Positions 1 to 14,729 of a DNA stretch of 64,000 nt are shown one piece after another. The notes beneath the pieces are model-generated. The model did not search any database. It had not been told where the DNA came from and worked only from the letters and a program-made list of their open reading frames with translations. Position numbers and translations under genes: made by a program. The stretch is from positions 1,736,001-1,800,000 of the forward strand of contig NZ_CP007501.1 of the NCBI RefSeq assembly GCF_000973625.1, read 5' to 3'. The stretch comes from Polynucleobacter duraquae. GTDB taxonomy: Bacteria > Pseudomonadota > Gammaproteobacteria > Burkholderiales > Burkholderiaceae. How positions within the stretch are numbered: the first letter of the stretch is position 1; each line of letters starts with the position of its first letter.

Positions 1-715
1 ACCAACCCACCCAAAAGAAATTATTCAGATTAGCTAATTGAGCGACCCAAATCTGACTCAGAAATAGCAGGGCATAACTCAAGGCAATTGCTAAAACATC
101 AAATCGACCAAAGGTAATGGCCGAGGTGCGCAAACCTAAACGTAAATCATCATCACGATCAACCATGGCATAAGCTGTATCGTAAGCAATCGCCCAGAAG
201 ATATTGCCAACAAACAAAACCCAAGCCTCCATTGGAATGAAATCCAATATGGCGGCATAGGCCATCGGAATACCAAAACCAAAGGCAATACCAAGAACTG
301 CTTGCGGAATCGCAAAGAAACGTTTGGTGAAAGGGTAAATAATCGCAACCGCTAAGGCAAAGAAAGAGAGCTCTTGAGTTAAAGCATTCAGGGGTTGAAT
401 AAGTAAGTAAGCTATCAATGCCAAAGTGGCTGCCACAGCCAGCGCCTCTTTTCCAGAAATCTTGCCACTCGTAATGGGGCGATCTCTAGTTCTTAAAACA
501 TGGCGATCAAAATCTTGATCCGCATAGTCATTCATAGCGCACCCGGCACTGCGCATTAAAAATGTTCCCAAGATAAAAATAATGAGTAGATGCCAATCGG
601 GAAAGCCGCTACTTGCTAGCCAAAGTGCCCATAAAGTTGGCCACAATAAAAGTAGCGTTCCGATTGGTTTATCCAGACGGATTAGGTAAGCGTAAGCAAT
701 AATACGATCGCGCAT
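1..715 (-). CDS. ubiA: 4-hydroxybenzoate polyprenyltransferase UbiA (C-terminus cut by window edge)
   Basis: Prenylates 4-hydroxybenzoate in the membrane, an early step of ubiquinone synthesis. Translating the minus strand from the ATG at 715 gives an open frame to the left edge, about 238 residues, so only the C-terminal part of a roughly 290-residue protein is missing. The protein is very hydrophobic and shows both Asp-rich prenyl-diphosphate/Mg2+ motifs of the family: NDYADQDFD about 65 residues from the start, and [12 protein letters not shown] near residue 180. It lies downstream of recG on the same strand, a neighbourhood common in Burkholderiales. Identification is firm; only the end is unseen. 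Confidence 0.93.
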   Translation of the reverse strand, partial: MRDRIIAYAYLIRLDKPIGTLLLLWPTLWALWLASSGFPDWHLLIIFILGTFLMRSAGCAMNDYADQDFDRHVLRTRDRPITSGKISGKEALAVAATLALIAYLLIQPLNALTQELSFFALAVAIIYPFTKRFFAIPQAVLGIAFGFGIPMAYAAILDFIPMEAWVLFVGNIFWAIAYDTAYAMVDRDDDLRLGLRTSAITFGRFDVLAIALSYALLFLSQIWVAQLANLNNFFWVGW

Positions 716-763
716 CAGATCAATAGTCTTTCTTTATTCGCAATCATAGTCATAGTGCAATTA

Positions 764-2860
764 TCAAGCTTTTAGAAACTCAGTACGAGAGCCAAGCCAA
801 CGCTCAAGATGTCTTTCAACTAAGTCGGCATGCTCAGCTAACAGACGCTCTGCTGCTGTCTGAGCTAACTCAATCAGCCATGCATCACGTTGAAGGTCGA
901 CAAATCGCAACATAGCATCCCCAGATTGCTTGGCGCCCAATAATTCACCTGGGCCACGAAGCGATAAGTCGCGCTCTGCTATTACGAATCCGTCTGACGT
1001 TTCTCGTAAAGTTTGTAGGCGCTCTTTAGCCGCCATGGATAGTGGCTCTGCATACATCAAGATACAGACTGAATCTGCCGAACCGCGCCCAACACGCCCT
1101 CGTAACTGATGAATCTGCGCATAGCCAAATCGTTCTGCATGTTCAATCACCATGAGTGCTGCATTGGGCACATCCACGCCAACTTCAATCACCGTTGTCG
1201 CCACCAAGAGCTGGATTTCATTGGCTTTGAAAGCTGCCATCACTGCAGCCTTCTCCTCGCTCTTCAAGCGCCCATGTACTAGACCAACCTTAAAGTTCGG
1301 AAGTGCCTGTGTGAGCTGCTCAAAACTTTCAACTGCGGTTTGCAATTGCAAGACTTCAGACTCTTCAATCAAAGGACAAACCCAATAGGCTTGTAATCCC
1401 TTAACCAACCAATCATGCAGTCCTCCAATCACTTCATCTCTGCGCGCCGCCTTCACTACCTTAGTGGCAATCGGTTTTCGTCCTGGAGGCAATTCATCTA
1501 TTACTGAAACATCCAGATCAGCGTAATAGGTCATTGCCAGAGTCCGTGGAATCGGAGTAGCCGACATCATTAATTGGTGGCAATAAAACAGTTCCGAGCT
1601 AACGCGTTGCTGAATTTCTAAGCGCTGCCTTACGCCAAATCGATGTTGCTCATCAATGACTGCTAAACCCAACTTCGCAAAACTCACCTTATCCTGAATG
1701 AGTGCATGTGTACCAATAATGAGTTGCGCCTCACCGCTCTCAATCATTTCTTGTGCAAGTCGTTTTTCCTTAGCTTTCAAGCTGCCCGAGAGCCATGCAA
1801 TCTTTACCCCTATAGGTCCAAACCACTCCTGCATTTTGAGATAGTGTTGCTCCGCCAGAATTTCTGTCGGGGCCATGATGGCAGCTTGATAACCATGATC
1901 CATGGCACGCGCAGCAGCCAATGCTGCAATCACTGTTTTGCCACTACCCACATCACCTTGCAATAAGCGATTCATTGGAAAAGTATTTGATAGGTCGTAT
2001 CCAATTTCAGACCAGACTCGAGCTTGGGCACCAGTTAGCTCGAAGAGTAAGATTTTAAGCAAGCCTTCTTCAATGCTGTTTTTTGTTTTGCTTGTTTTAC
2101 TGAGCTTACTTGCCTGCTGCCCCTTCACAAAACTAGGGGCACGCCTTTCTCTCCGGATAGCATGCGCCCGCTTTAAAGAAATCTGCTGGGCCAGCAATTC
2201 TTCAAACTGCACGCGGCGCCAAGCGGGATGAGTGCGCTCTAAAAGTGATTGGGTATTGGTATCGGCAGGTGGCTGGTGCAAATAGGTAATGGCATCTTGC
2301 AGCGGTGGCCAATCATTTTTTGGCAGAATTTCTGCCATGAGTGTGGATGGTAAAAATTCTGCCAAACTATTTTTGAGACTAGCATCCTGCAGAGCCTTAA
2401 GCACCGCCTTACGAATCATGGTTTGTGAGATACCAGCACTAGCTGGATAGACGGGAGTCAAGCTCGCCGGCAATGGTGCTTCTGGAATAACTGCACGAAC
2501 AGTAGGGTGAACTATCTCCGCGCCTTGATAGCCCTCTCGAATTTCACCCCGCACTCGGATGTGATTACCGACTGCCATTTGCTTTTGTTGGCTAGGATAG
2601 AAATTGAGAAAGCGTAGTTGTAGCGAAGCAGTATCGTCCTCAATCGTGACCAATAGCTGTCTTCTGGGGCGAAACATCACCTGATTGCGAATCACGACGC
2701 CCTGAGTCTGAATCGAATGAAATCTCCCAAGGCCCAAGGCCTCTTCAATGGTAAAGAGCTCAGTCTCGTCCTCGTAGCGGGATGGCAGATGCAAAGCAAG
2801 TGCCATAGGGCTATTTAAACCCATCTTTTCGAGTGCAGTTGGCGGTCGCTTAGTCGTCAT
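764..2860 (-). CDS. recG: ATP-dependent DNA helicase RecG
   Basis: Branch-migrating helicase that remodels stalled replication forks and Holliday junctions. An N-terminal OB-fold wedge domain is followed by a superfamily 2 helicase core with Walker A GDVGSGKT, DEQH box in AVIDEQHRFG, SATPIPRTLA (motif III), and motifs V/VI including QLRGRVGRG. I place the start at 2860 (MTTKRPPTALEK, 698 aa), the usual family length. The frame stays open to 2944, but that would add 28 residues unlike RecG and overlap the divergent queA start. Only 30 bases separate the two genes, so the queA and recG promoters must overlap coding sequence or each other. Confidence 0.96.
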   Translation of the reverse strand: MTTKRPPTALEKMGLNSPMALALHLPSRYEDETELFTIEEALGLGRFHSIQTQGVVIRNQVMFRPRRQLLVTIEDDTASLQLRFLNFYPSQQKQMAVGNHIRVRGEIREGYQGAEIVHPTVRAVIPEAPLPASLTPVYPASAGISQTMIRKAVLKALQDASLKNSLAEFLPSTLMAEILPKNDWPPLQDAITYLHQPPADTNTQSLLERTHPAWRRVQFEELLAQQISLKRAHAIRRERRAPSFVKGQQASKLSKTSKTKNSIEEGLLKILLFELTGAQARVWSEIGYDLSNTFPMNRLLQGDVGSGKTVIAALAAARAMDHGYQAAIMAPTEILAEQHYLKMQEWFGPIGVKIAWLSGSLKAKEKRLAQEMIESGEAQLIIGTHALIQDKVSFAKLGLAVIDEQHRFGVRQRLEIQQRVSSELFYCHQLMMSATPIPRTLAMTYYADLDVSVIDELPPGRKPIATKVVKAARRDEVIGGLHDWLVKGLQAYWVCPLIEESEVLQLQTAVESFEQLTQALPNFKVGLVHGRLKSEEKAAVMAAFKANEIQLLVATTVIEVGVDVPNAALMVIEHAERFGYAQIHQLRGRVGRGSADSVCILMYAEPLSMAAKERLQTLRETSDGFVIAERDLSLRGPGELLGAKQSGDAMLRFVDLQRDAWLIELAQTAAERLLAEHADLVERHLERWLGSRTEFLKA

Positions 2861-2890
2861 CGTTAAAATCCAATACCTGATGGTAATGCT

Positions 2891-5091
<2,201 letters not shown>

Positions 5092-5225
5092 TGGCCTTAG
5101 GAGCATAAATAAGCCCTCAGAGCCTCATACAGTTTAGAATTGCGGGTTTACGGCTTCGCTTTAAAAGCCTAAAACTGAAGCAGTTCCCAAAGCAGTTCTC
5201 AACTGGTAATTAATGGAGGTTTTGT

Positions 5226-5552
5226 ATGTGGATTAGTAACGCTTTTGCCCAGGCTCCAGCCGCGGGTGCAGATTCTGGTGGATTGATGAGCTTCCTTCCC
5301 CTCGTGTTGATGTTCGCAGTGTTGTACTTCATCATGATTCGTCCTCAAATGAAGCGTCAAAAAGAAACTAAAGCAATGCTGGAGTCTCTTGCTGTTGGCG
5401 ATGAGGTAGTGACTGTTGGCGGCATCATGGGCAAAGTAACTGCATTAAAAGACCCGGTAGTCACTGTTGAAATAGCTACCGGTACTGAAGTACAAATGCA
5501 AAAAGGCTCCATCACAGCAGTATTGCCAAAAGGCTCATTGAAGTCTGCTTAA
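5226..5552 (+). CDS. yajC: Sec translocase accessory subunit YajC
   Basis: Small inner-membrane protein of the SecDF-YajC complex that assists SecYEG-mediated export. The 108-aa product has a short Ala/Gly-rich N-terminus, one membrane span around residues 20-38 (SFLPLVLMFAVLYFIMI), the family signature IRPQMKRQKE directly after it, and a cytoplasmic domain with DEVVTVGGIMGKV. A good ribosome site (ATGGAGG) precedes the ATG at 5226. It is followed by secD after 25 bases. Confidence 0.96.
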   Translation: MWISNAFAQAPAAGADSGGLMSFLPLVLMFAVLYFIMIRPQMKRQKETKAMLESLAVGDEVVTVGGIMGKVTALKDPVVTVEIATGTEVQMQKGSITAVLPKGSLKSA

Positions 5553-5577
5553 TACGCTTGTTTAAAAGTATCTCAAT

Positions 5578-7437
5578 ATGAATCGCTACCCTCTCTGGAA
5601 ATACATAGTCATCCTCTTTGCTTTATTGATTGGAGGACTATATTCATTACCCAATTTCTTCGGAGAGGCTCCAGCGGTTCAAGTCTCGTCCGCCAAGCCA
5701 ACCATCAAGGTTGATTTGGCGACACAGTCTCGAGTCGAAAAGATCCTGGCTGATGACAACATTGGTAATACCGGCATCTTCTTTGAATCTACAGGCAATG
5801 TAGGCTCAATCAAAATTCGTTTTAACAATACTGACATCCAACTTCGTGCACGCGACTTGCTGCAACAGAAATTGAACATCGATCAAAACGAACCTAATTT
5901 CACAGTCGCATTAAACTTACTCTCCAACACACCAAGCTGGTTAAGCGCACTCAATGCCTTACCGATGCCCCTTGGCCTTGACTTACGTGGCGGCGTGTAC
6001 TTCTTGCTACAAGTGGACATGAAAGGCGCAGTTCAAAAGAAGGTTACTTCTTTAGCAACAGATATTCGTAGTCAACTGCGTGACAAATCGATTCGTCAAC
6101 AAGGTATCGAGCGAGGCCAAGACTCTATCACTTTAACTTTCGGCAGCACTGAAGATGCTGAAAAAGCACGCTCTGTCTTGATGACTAGCCAGCCTGATCT
6201 GACCTGGCAAGTGAGGCCTACCGGCTTGTCTCCAAAACTGGTTGGCGAATTTAAACCGACTGCCTTAAAAGAAATTCAAGATAACGCAGTAAAACAAAAT
6301 ATCGTCACACTCAATAAGCGCGTTAATGAGTTAGCCGTTAAAGAGCCTGTGATTCAACAACAAGGTGCAGAGCGAATTGTGGTGCAGCTTCCTGGTGTGC
6401 AAGATACTGCGCGCGCTAAGGACATCATTGGTCGCACCGCAACTTTAGAGTCTAGACTAGCCGACCCAATCGTTTCGACTATCGCCATTGGTGAGACCCC
6501 ACCTCCAGGTATGGATGTATTCCGCTTTGGTGAGAACCGTCAGGGCGTATTCAAAAAATCGGTCATCTTCAGTGGTGATCGCATTACTGATGCCAGCGCT
6601 GGCTTCGATCAAAACCAACGCCCTGCAGTCAATATCTCTTTAGATGCTGCTGGTGGTCGCGTCATGCAAGAAGTGACCCGTGAAAACATCGGCAAACCGA
6701 TGGGCATGATTTTGTTTGAAAAAGGTAAAGGTGAGGTTCTTACGATTGCCACGATTCAAGGTGAGTTTGGCTCTAAGTTTCAAATTACTGGCCAACCAAC
6801 TACCGAGAGTGCAAATGACTTAGCACTCTTGTTGCGCGCTGGCTCATTAGCAGCGCCAATGGAAATCATTGAAGAGCGCACGATTGGACCAAGCCTAGGT
6901 GCAGAGAATATTGAGAAGGGCTTTAAATCTCTGATCATTGGCTTTGGAGCAATCTCTATTTTCATGATTGCTTACTACCTCTTATTTGGTACTTTCTCAG
7001 TAATAGCCCTAGCAGTGAACTTGCTACTCTTAATTTCTGTATTGTCGATGCTGCAAGCCACCTTAACACTGCCAGGTATCGCTGCGATGGCATTGGCGCT
7101 AGGTATGGCAATTGACTCTAACGTGTTAATCAACGAACGTATTCGTGAGGAGCTGCGTAATGGTGCTGCCCCACAAACTGCGATTGCCATTGGCTTTGAT
7201 AAAGCATGGGCAACGATCTTGGATTCAAACGTCACCACCTTAATCGCTGGTCTTGCATTGCTGGCATTTGGCTCTGGACCGATTAAAGGCTTTGCGGTAG
7301 TACATTGCCTTGGTATTTTGACTTCGATGTTTTCAGCAGTCTTTTTCTCACGTGGCCTGGTTAACCTTTGGTACGGCAGAGGTAAAAAAGTTCAGAAACT
7401 CGCTATCGGCCAAGTTTGGCGATCACAGGAGAAATAA
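5578..7437 (+). CDS. secD: Protein translocase subunit SecD
   Basis: RND-like membrane protein that uses the proton-motive force to pull exported proteins through SecYEG. The 619-aa product has an N-terminal span, the large periplasmic P1 region with LGLDLRGGVYFLLQVD (residues about 130-145), and a C-terminal six-helix domain starting around residue 455 with the conserved IAMALALGMAIDSNVLINERIREE segment, written here in part. Length matches the E. coli protein (615 aa). secF follows three bases after its stop, so the pair is made together. Confidence 0.97.
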   Translation: MNRYPLWKYIVILFALLIGGLYSLPNFFGEAPAVQVSSAKPTIKVDLATQSRVEKILADDNIGNTGIFFESTGNVGSIKIRFNNTDIQLRARDLLQQKLNIDQNEPNFTVALNLLSNTPSWLSALNALPMPLGLDLRGGVYFLLQVDMKGAVQKKVTSLATDIRSQLRDKSIRQQGIERGQDSITLTFGSTEDAEKARSVLMTSQPDLTWQVRPTGLSPKLVGEFKPTALKEIQDNAVKQNIVTLNKRVNELAVKEPVIQQQGAERIVVQLPGVQDTARAKDIIGRTATLESRLADPIVSTIAIGETPPPGMDVFRFGENRQGVFKKSVIFSGDRITDASAGFDQNQRPAVNISLDAAGGRVMQEVTRENIGKPMGMILFEKGKGEVLTIATIQGEFGSKFQITGQPTTESANDLALLLRAGSLAAPMEIIEERTIGPSLGAENIEKGFKSLIIGFGAISIFMIAYYLLFGTFSVIALAVNLLLLISVLSMLQATLTLPGIAAMALALGMAIDSNVLINERIREELRNGAAPQTAIAIGFDKAWATILDSNVTTLIAGLALLAFGSGPIKGFAVVHCLGILTSMFSAVFFSRGLVNLWYGRGKKVQKLAIGQVWRSQEK

Positions 7438-7440
7438 GTC

Positions 7441-8411
7441 ATGGAATTTTTCCGAATTAAAAAAGACATTCCTTTTATGCGCCATGCACTGGCGCTGAAC
7501 GCAGTTTCTCTCATCACCTTCTTCGCAGCCGTTTTCTTCCTTTGGCAAAACGGTCTTCACTTATCAATTGAGTTCACTGGCGGCACAGTGATGGAAGTGT
7601 CTTATCCACAAACAGCCCCTCTAGATTCAATCAGATCTAAGGTAGAAAAACTGGGTTACTCCGATACCCAGATTCAGAATTTTGGTAGCTCGCGTGATGT
7701 GATGATTCGCCTGCCACTCCAAAAAGATGCCGAAGGCAAAATAATTTCCTCTGCAGATCAAAGTGCATCAGTCATGGAGGCGCTTGAGCCAGCTACTTCA
7801 GGTGTAAAACTGCAACGTGTCGAGTTTGTTGGTCCACAGGTTGGACGTGAGCTGGCAATAGATGGATTGATGGCACTGCTATTTGTGATCATTGGTATTG
7901 TGGTGTACCTCTCCTTCCGCTTTGAGTGGAAATTTGCAGTCGCAGGCATCATCGCAAACTTACATGACATCGTGATTATTCTTGGCTTCTTTGCCTTCTT
8001 CCAGTGGGAGTTCTCACTCTCTGTTCTGGCTGCGGTATTGGCTGTATTAGGTTACTCAGTAAATGAGTCCGTGGTGATCTTTGACCGTATTCGCGAAAAC
8101 TTTCGTAAGTATCGCAAGATGAGTACTTCCGAGATTATTGATAACGCCATTACCAGCACAATCAGCCGTACCGTGATTACTCACGGCAGTACGGAGATGA
8201 TGGTTTTGGCAATGTTGATTTTTGGTGGCCCCACCCTCTTTTACTTTGCCTTAGCGCTTACTATTGGTATTTTGTTTGGTATTTACTCTTCAGTATTCGT
8301 GGCAGCAGCTCTAGCCATGTGGCTTGGCGTAACCCGCGAAGATTTAGTGAAGGGTGATAAAAAGCCGGATGATGTTACACGCAACGATGATCCCAACTTT
8401 GGGGCTCAGAT

Positions 8412-8415
<4 letters not shown>
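7441..8415 (+). CDS. secF: Protein translocase subunit SecF
   Basis: Partner of SecD in the export motor. The 324-aa product begins with a cytoplasmic peptide and a first span (about residues 18-36), followed by LSIEFTGGTVMEVSYP, the SecF counterpart of the SecD periplasmic motif. The C-terminal bundle holds VGREL, YSVNESVVIFDRIREN and the TISRTVITH segment. Its stop codon overlaps the stop of the convergent waaA by four bases (TTAA). No terminator is visible there, so transcripts from both sides probably run into each other. Confidence 0.97.
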
Positions 8416-11227
<2,812 letters not shown>

Positions 11228-11269
11228 TTAGAAGCAATTCAGTTTGATTGGCATCGCTATACTAAGCCT

Positions 11270-11884
11270 ATGAAACTGATCGGATCCCTCACTAGCCCCT
11301 ACGTACGCAAGGTACGCATTGTTTTCTTGGAAAAAAAGGTAGATTTAGACCTAGAACTTGAGAATGTCTGGGCAGCAGATACCAAAATAGCCCTCAACAA
11401 CCCTTTGGGCAAGATTCCTTGCCTCCTTTTGGACGATGGTGAGGCAATTTATGACTCTCGCGTGATTGCGGAGTATGCCGATACCCTGAGCCCAGTTAGC
11501 AAGCTTATTCCAGCGGGTAGTCGTGAGAGGGCAACAGTCAAAACCTGGGAAGCCTTAGCAGATGGGGTGGAGGATGCAGGGATTCTGGCTCGATTAGAAG
11601 TCACTTTGCGTCCACCCGAGCAGCAGAGTGCCGCTTGGACTGAGCGTCAAATGGGCAAAATCAATGGCTCCCTTACCCAAATGTCCCTTAAATTAGGTGA
11701 CAGCGCTTGGTGCCACGGCAACCAGATGACTTTGGCTGATATTGCTGTTGGCTGTGCCTTGGGTTATCTGCTATTCCGCTTTCCCAATATTGCTTGGCAA
11801 GCCCAATTCCCCAATTTAGATACCTTGTATCAAAAGTTGATGCAAAGGCCCTCCTTTGCAGAAACAGCGCCTCCACCCGCTTAA
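11270..11884 (+). CDS. Glutathione S-transferase, YibF-like
   Basis: Small cytosolic GST of 204 aa. The N-terminal thioredoxin fold has SLTSPYVRKVRI (residues 5-16), the cis-proline segment NPLGKIPCLLLDDG and the glutathione-binding DSRVIAEYAD. The C-terminal helical domain contains the N-capping-type motif MTLADIAVGCALGY. This pattern is closest to the YibF-type GSTs, whose substrate is unknown. It stands alone on the plus strand between purB and the convergent mnmA, with a 26-base gap to mnmA. Confidence 0.88.
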   Translation: MKLIGSLTSPYVRKVRIVFLEKKVDLDLELENVWAADTKIALNNPLGKIPCLLLDDGEAIYDSRVIAEYADTLSPVSKLIPAGSRERATVKTWEALADGVEDAGILARLEVTLRPPEQQSAAWTERQMGKINGSLTQMSLKLGDSAWCHGNQMTLADIAVGCALGYLLFRFPNIAWQAQFPNLDTLYQKLMQRPSFAETAPPPA

Positions 11885-11910
11885 ATCAGGGCACCAGCAG
11901 CCGCAAAGAC

Positions 11911-13026
11911 TCAGGCGGAAATAATTCCGCCACCCAAGCAAATATCTCCGTCGTACAAAACAGCAGACTGACCCGGAGTGACTGCCCATTGCGCTTCCGG
12001 AAAGACTAATTCAAAACTCAAAGGCCCTGCAATTCCAGCAGCAAACGTGCATAGTGAGTCTGCCTGACGATAGCGGGTTTTTGCAGAGTACTGTCCAGGC
12101 GTGGGTGCAACTCCAGCAACCCAACTAGCGTCAATTGTGGAAAGCTGATTGGCCAATAGCCACGGGTGCTCATGGCCCTGAGCGACGTATAAGGTGTTAT
12201 TAGCGACATCTTTGCGAGCGACATACCAAGCATCGCCATTGCCATCCTGGCTGCCACCCAAACCAATACCCTTGCGCTGCCCTAGTGTGAAAAAGGCAAG
12301 GCCCATATGCTCACCCACCGTTTTACCTTCTGGGGTTTTAATGAGTCCGGGAGTGCGTGGCAGATAACGGTTTAAGAATTCGCGGAAAGGGCGTTCCCCA
12401 ATAAAGCAAATCCCTGTGGAGTCTTTTTTAGCGGCATTATGCAAGCCGATTTGCTCGGCAATCTTGCGCACTTGCGTCTTTGGAATCTCCCCCAAAGGAA
12501 AAAGCACATTGGCCAATTGACTCTGGGTTAAGCGGTGCAAGAAATAACTTTGGTCTTTACTAGCATCCAAGGCCTTTAATAGCTGTACGCGACCATTCAC
12601 ATGTCGAACCCGCGCATAGTGGCCTGTTGCAATGGCATCCGCGCCCAAACTGATGGCATGATCTAAAAAAGCTTTGAACTTAATTTCTGCATTGCACAAA
12701 ACATCTGGGTTGGGTGTCCTGCCGGCAGCGTATTCCCGCAAAAACTCCGCAAAAACGCGTTCGCGGTACTCGGCAGCAAAGTTGACGGCTTCGACATCAA
12801 TCCCAATGAGGTCAGCCACAGACACCACATCTAGCCAATCCTGACGTGCAGAGCAGTATTCATCGCTATCATCATCTTCCCAGTTTTTCATGAAAAGTCC
12901 AATCACTTCGTAGCCTTGTTGCTTGAGCATCCAGGCTGCAACAGACGAATCTACCCCTCCAGACATCCCAATCACGACTTTGGAGGGTTTTGAGGCGGGT
13001 ATTACGACAGAATCGAGGGAGATCAT
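11911..13026 (-). CDS. mnmA: tRNA-specific 2-thiouridylase MnmA
   Basis: Thiolates U34 of tRNA-Lys, -Glu and -Gln using sulfur passed from the IscS/Tus relay. The product has the PP-loop SGGVDSS near the N-terminus, the catalytic cysteine pair in [12 protein letters not shown] and [12 protein letters not shown], and the C-terminal LGGGII found in the family. I choose the ATG at 13026 ([10 protein letters not shown], 371 aa), because the extra 13 residues from 13065 are not family-like. No strong ribosome site marks either start. Confidence 0.95.
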   Translation of the reverse strand: MISLDSVVIPASKPSKVVIGMSGGVDSSVAAWMLKQQGYEVIGLFMKNWEDDDSDEYCSARQDWLDVVSVADLIGIDVEAVNFAAEYRERVFAEFLREYAAGRTPNPDVLCNAEIKFKAFLDHAISLGADAIATGHYARVRHVNGRVQLLKALDASKDQSYFLHRLTQSQLANVLFPLGEIPKTQVRKIAEQIGLHNAAKKDSTGICFIGERPFREFLNRYLPRTPGLIKTPEGKTVGEHMGLAFFTLGQRKGIGLGGSQDGNGDAWYVARKDVANNTLYVAQGHEHPWLLANQLSTIDASWVAGVAPTPGQYSAKTRYRQADSLCTFAAGIAGPLSFELVFPEAQWAVTPGQSAVLYDGDICLGGGIISA

Positions 13027-13201
13027 CAAAAAATGCGAGAATTCGTTATCAGCTAAAAAACCCATTGTAGAAGTCTTGCTCCAAATTTACGAGATTTGTG
13101 GCAAAACCAAATAAATGGCATTAAGGGTAAATAGATAGGTAGCTTCTCGCCTAACTAACTAAAATAGATTTTTTTGAAAAATTTGCTTTTGGAGAAATGC
13201 C

Positions 13202-14332
13202 ATGCGCATAGGAGTACCGCTGGAAATCAGACTTGGGGAAACTCGAGTTGCCGCCACACCGGAAACCGTTAAGAAACTGATTGGCCAAGGTCACACAGTT
13301 GTTATTCAAAAAGATGCGGGCGTTACAGCCAGCCAGCCTGATTCCGCATATGAAGCTGTTGGTGCGACGATTGGTAGCGCTGCTGATGCATTTGGAGCAG
13401 AGATTGTTCTAAAGGTCCGCGCACCTGAAGCCGCAGAACTTAAACAAATTCAATCTGGTAGCGTGCTCATTGGCATGCTCGATCCATTTGATAACAACAA
13501 TATCGCCGCGATGGCCGCCCAAGGCGTGACTGCATTCTCATTAGAGGCTGCCCCACGTACTACTCGTGCACAAAGTATGGACGTCTTGTCTTCGCAAGCC
13601 AATATCGCAGGTTATAAAGCGGTGATGGTTGCCGCTAATGAGTATCAGCGCTTTATGCCAATGCTCATGACTGCAGCAGGAACTGTTAAAGCAGCACGCG
13701 TACTGATCTTGGGTGCTGGTGTTGCCGGCCTCCAAGCCATTGCAACTGCAAAGCGTTTGGGTGCCGTGATCGAAGCATCTGACGTGCGCCCTGCTGCTAA
13801 AGAGCAAATTGAATCTCTAGGAGCAAAGTTTGTTGACGTTCCTTACGAAACAGATGAAGAGCGTGAAATTGCTAAAGGCGTTGGTGGTTATGCGCGCCCA
13901 ATGCCAGAGGCTTGGATGAAACGTCAAGCAGCATTAGTTGCGGAACGTGCTCAACAAGCTGACATCGTTATTACTACCGCCTTAATTCCAGGTCGCAAGC
14001 CGCCAGTCTTATTGCATAGCGATACCGTTGCCAATATGAAACCCGGTTCGATCGTGATCGACTTAGCAGCTGGTCGTGGTGACAATGGATCAGGCAACTG
14101 TCCTTTGACAGAAGAGGGCAAGATTGTTGAGAAAAATGGTGTGAAGATTATTGGTTACAGTAATCTCGCCAGCATGGTGGCTGCGGATGCTTCTGCTTTG
14201 TACGCACGCAACTTGCTCGACTTCATGAAGCTAATCGTTGGCCAAGAAGCGAAGTTGGTTATCCCAACCGATGATGACATCGTTACTGCTTGCCTTATGT
14301 GTCGTGATGGCCAGGCTATCCGTAAAAACTAA
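13202..14332 (+). CDS. pntAA: Proton-translocating NAD(P)+ transhydrogenase, alpha subunit part 1 (NAD(H)-binding domain I)
   Basis: Carries the NAD(H)-binding dI domain of the membrane transhydrogenase, which makes NADPH at the expense of the proton gradient. The 376-aa product starts MRIGVPLEIRLGETRVAATP, shows the Rossmann motif GAGVAGLQAIATAKRLGA (residues about 172-189) and the dI RQD-loop region RAQSMDVLSSQANIAGYKA. In E. coli dI and the first membrane part form one protein; here they are split into two genes, the arrangement known from Rhodospirillum and many betaproteobacteria. A GGAG ribosome site precedes the start. Next gene after 24 bases. Confidence 0.95.
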   Translation: MRIGVPLEIRLGETRVAATPETVKKLIGQGHTVVIQKDAGVTASQPDSAYEAVGATIGSAADAFGAEIVLKVRAPEAAELKQIQSGSVLIGMLDPFDNNNIAAMAAQGVTAFSLEAAPRTTRAQSMDVLSSQANIAGYKAVMVAANEYQRFMPMLMTAAGTVKAARVLILGAGVAGLQAIATAKRLGAVIEASDVRPAAKEQIESLGAKFVDVPYETDEEREIAKGVGGYARPMPEAWMKRQAALVAERAQQADIVITTALIPGRKPPVLLHSDTVANMKPGSIVIDLAAGRGDNGSGNCPLTEEGKIVEKNGVKIIGYSNLASMVAADASALYARNLLDFMKLIVGQEAKLVIPTDDDIVTACLMCRDGQAIRKN

Positions 14333-14356
14333 TACAGAATATTCAAAGGAAACATC

Positions 14357-14695
14357 ATGGATCTCGCTGCTTTTCAAAGCATTCTCACAGTCCAAAACAT
14401 CACCGTGTTTGTTTTGGCCATTTTTGTTGGCTATCAAGTAGTTTGGAATGTGACCCCTGCACTACACACTCCACTAATGGCGGTTACAAACGCGATCTCT
14501 GGAATTATTGTTGTCGGCGCACTGCTTCAAACTGAAGTTATTGGTGGCGACGAGATCACTCTCACCAGCATCATTGGTGCTGTAGCCGTCTTCTTAGCAT
14601 CAATTAATATTTTTGGTGGCTTTATGGTCACCCGTCGCATGCTTGAAATGTTCAAGAAAAAAGCCCCTAAAGCTGATGCGACTGGAACCAAATAA
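14357..14695 (+). CDS. pntAB: NAD(P)+ transhydrogenase, alpha subunit part 2 (membrane)
   Basis: Short 112-aa membrane subunit giving the first transmembrane helices of the dII proton channel. Three hydrophobic segments are visible (about residues 12-32, 42-60 and 66-88), with the conserved [21 protein letters not shown] between the first and second. The C-terminal tail is Lys-rich and cytoplasmic. AAAGGAAA precedes the ATG. It lies between pntAA and pntB with gaps of 24 and 34 bases, so the three are one operon. Confidence 0.95.
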   Translation: MDLAAFQSILTVQNITVFVLAIFVGYQVVWNVTPALHTPLMAVTNAISGIIVVGALLQTEVIGGDEITLTSIIGAVAVFLASINIFGGFMVTRRMLEMFKKKAPKADATGTK

Positions 14696-14729
14696 AAACT
14701 AGAACAAGATCTATATAGAGACCATAATC

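Noticed and set aside
136..348. Minus-strand frame of 70 codons at the left edge
   Set aside because: It lies in another frame of ubiA, whose own frame runs unbroken from 715 to the edge.
13202..14695. Split of the transhydrogenase alpha subunit as a possible frameshift
   Set aside because: Both parts have their own ribosome site and normal ends; the two-gene alpha subunit is an established form of this enzyme.
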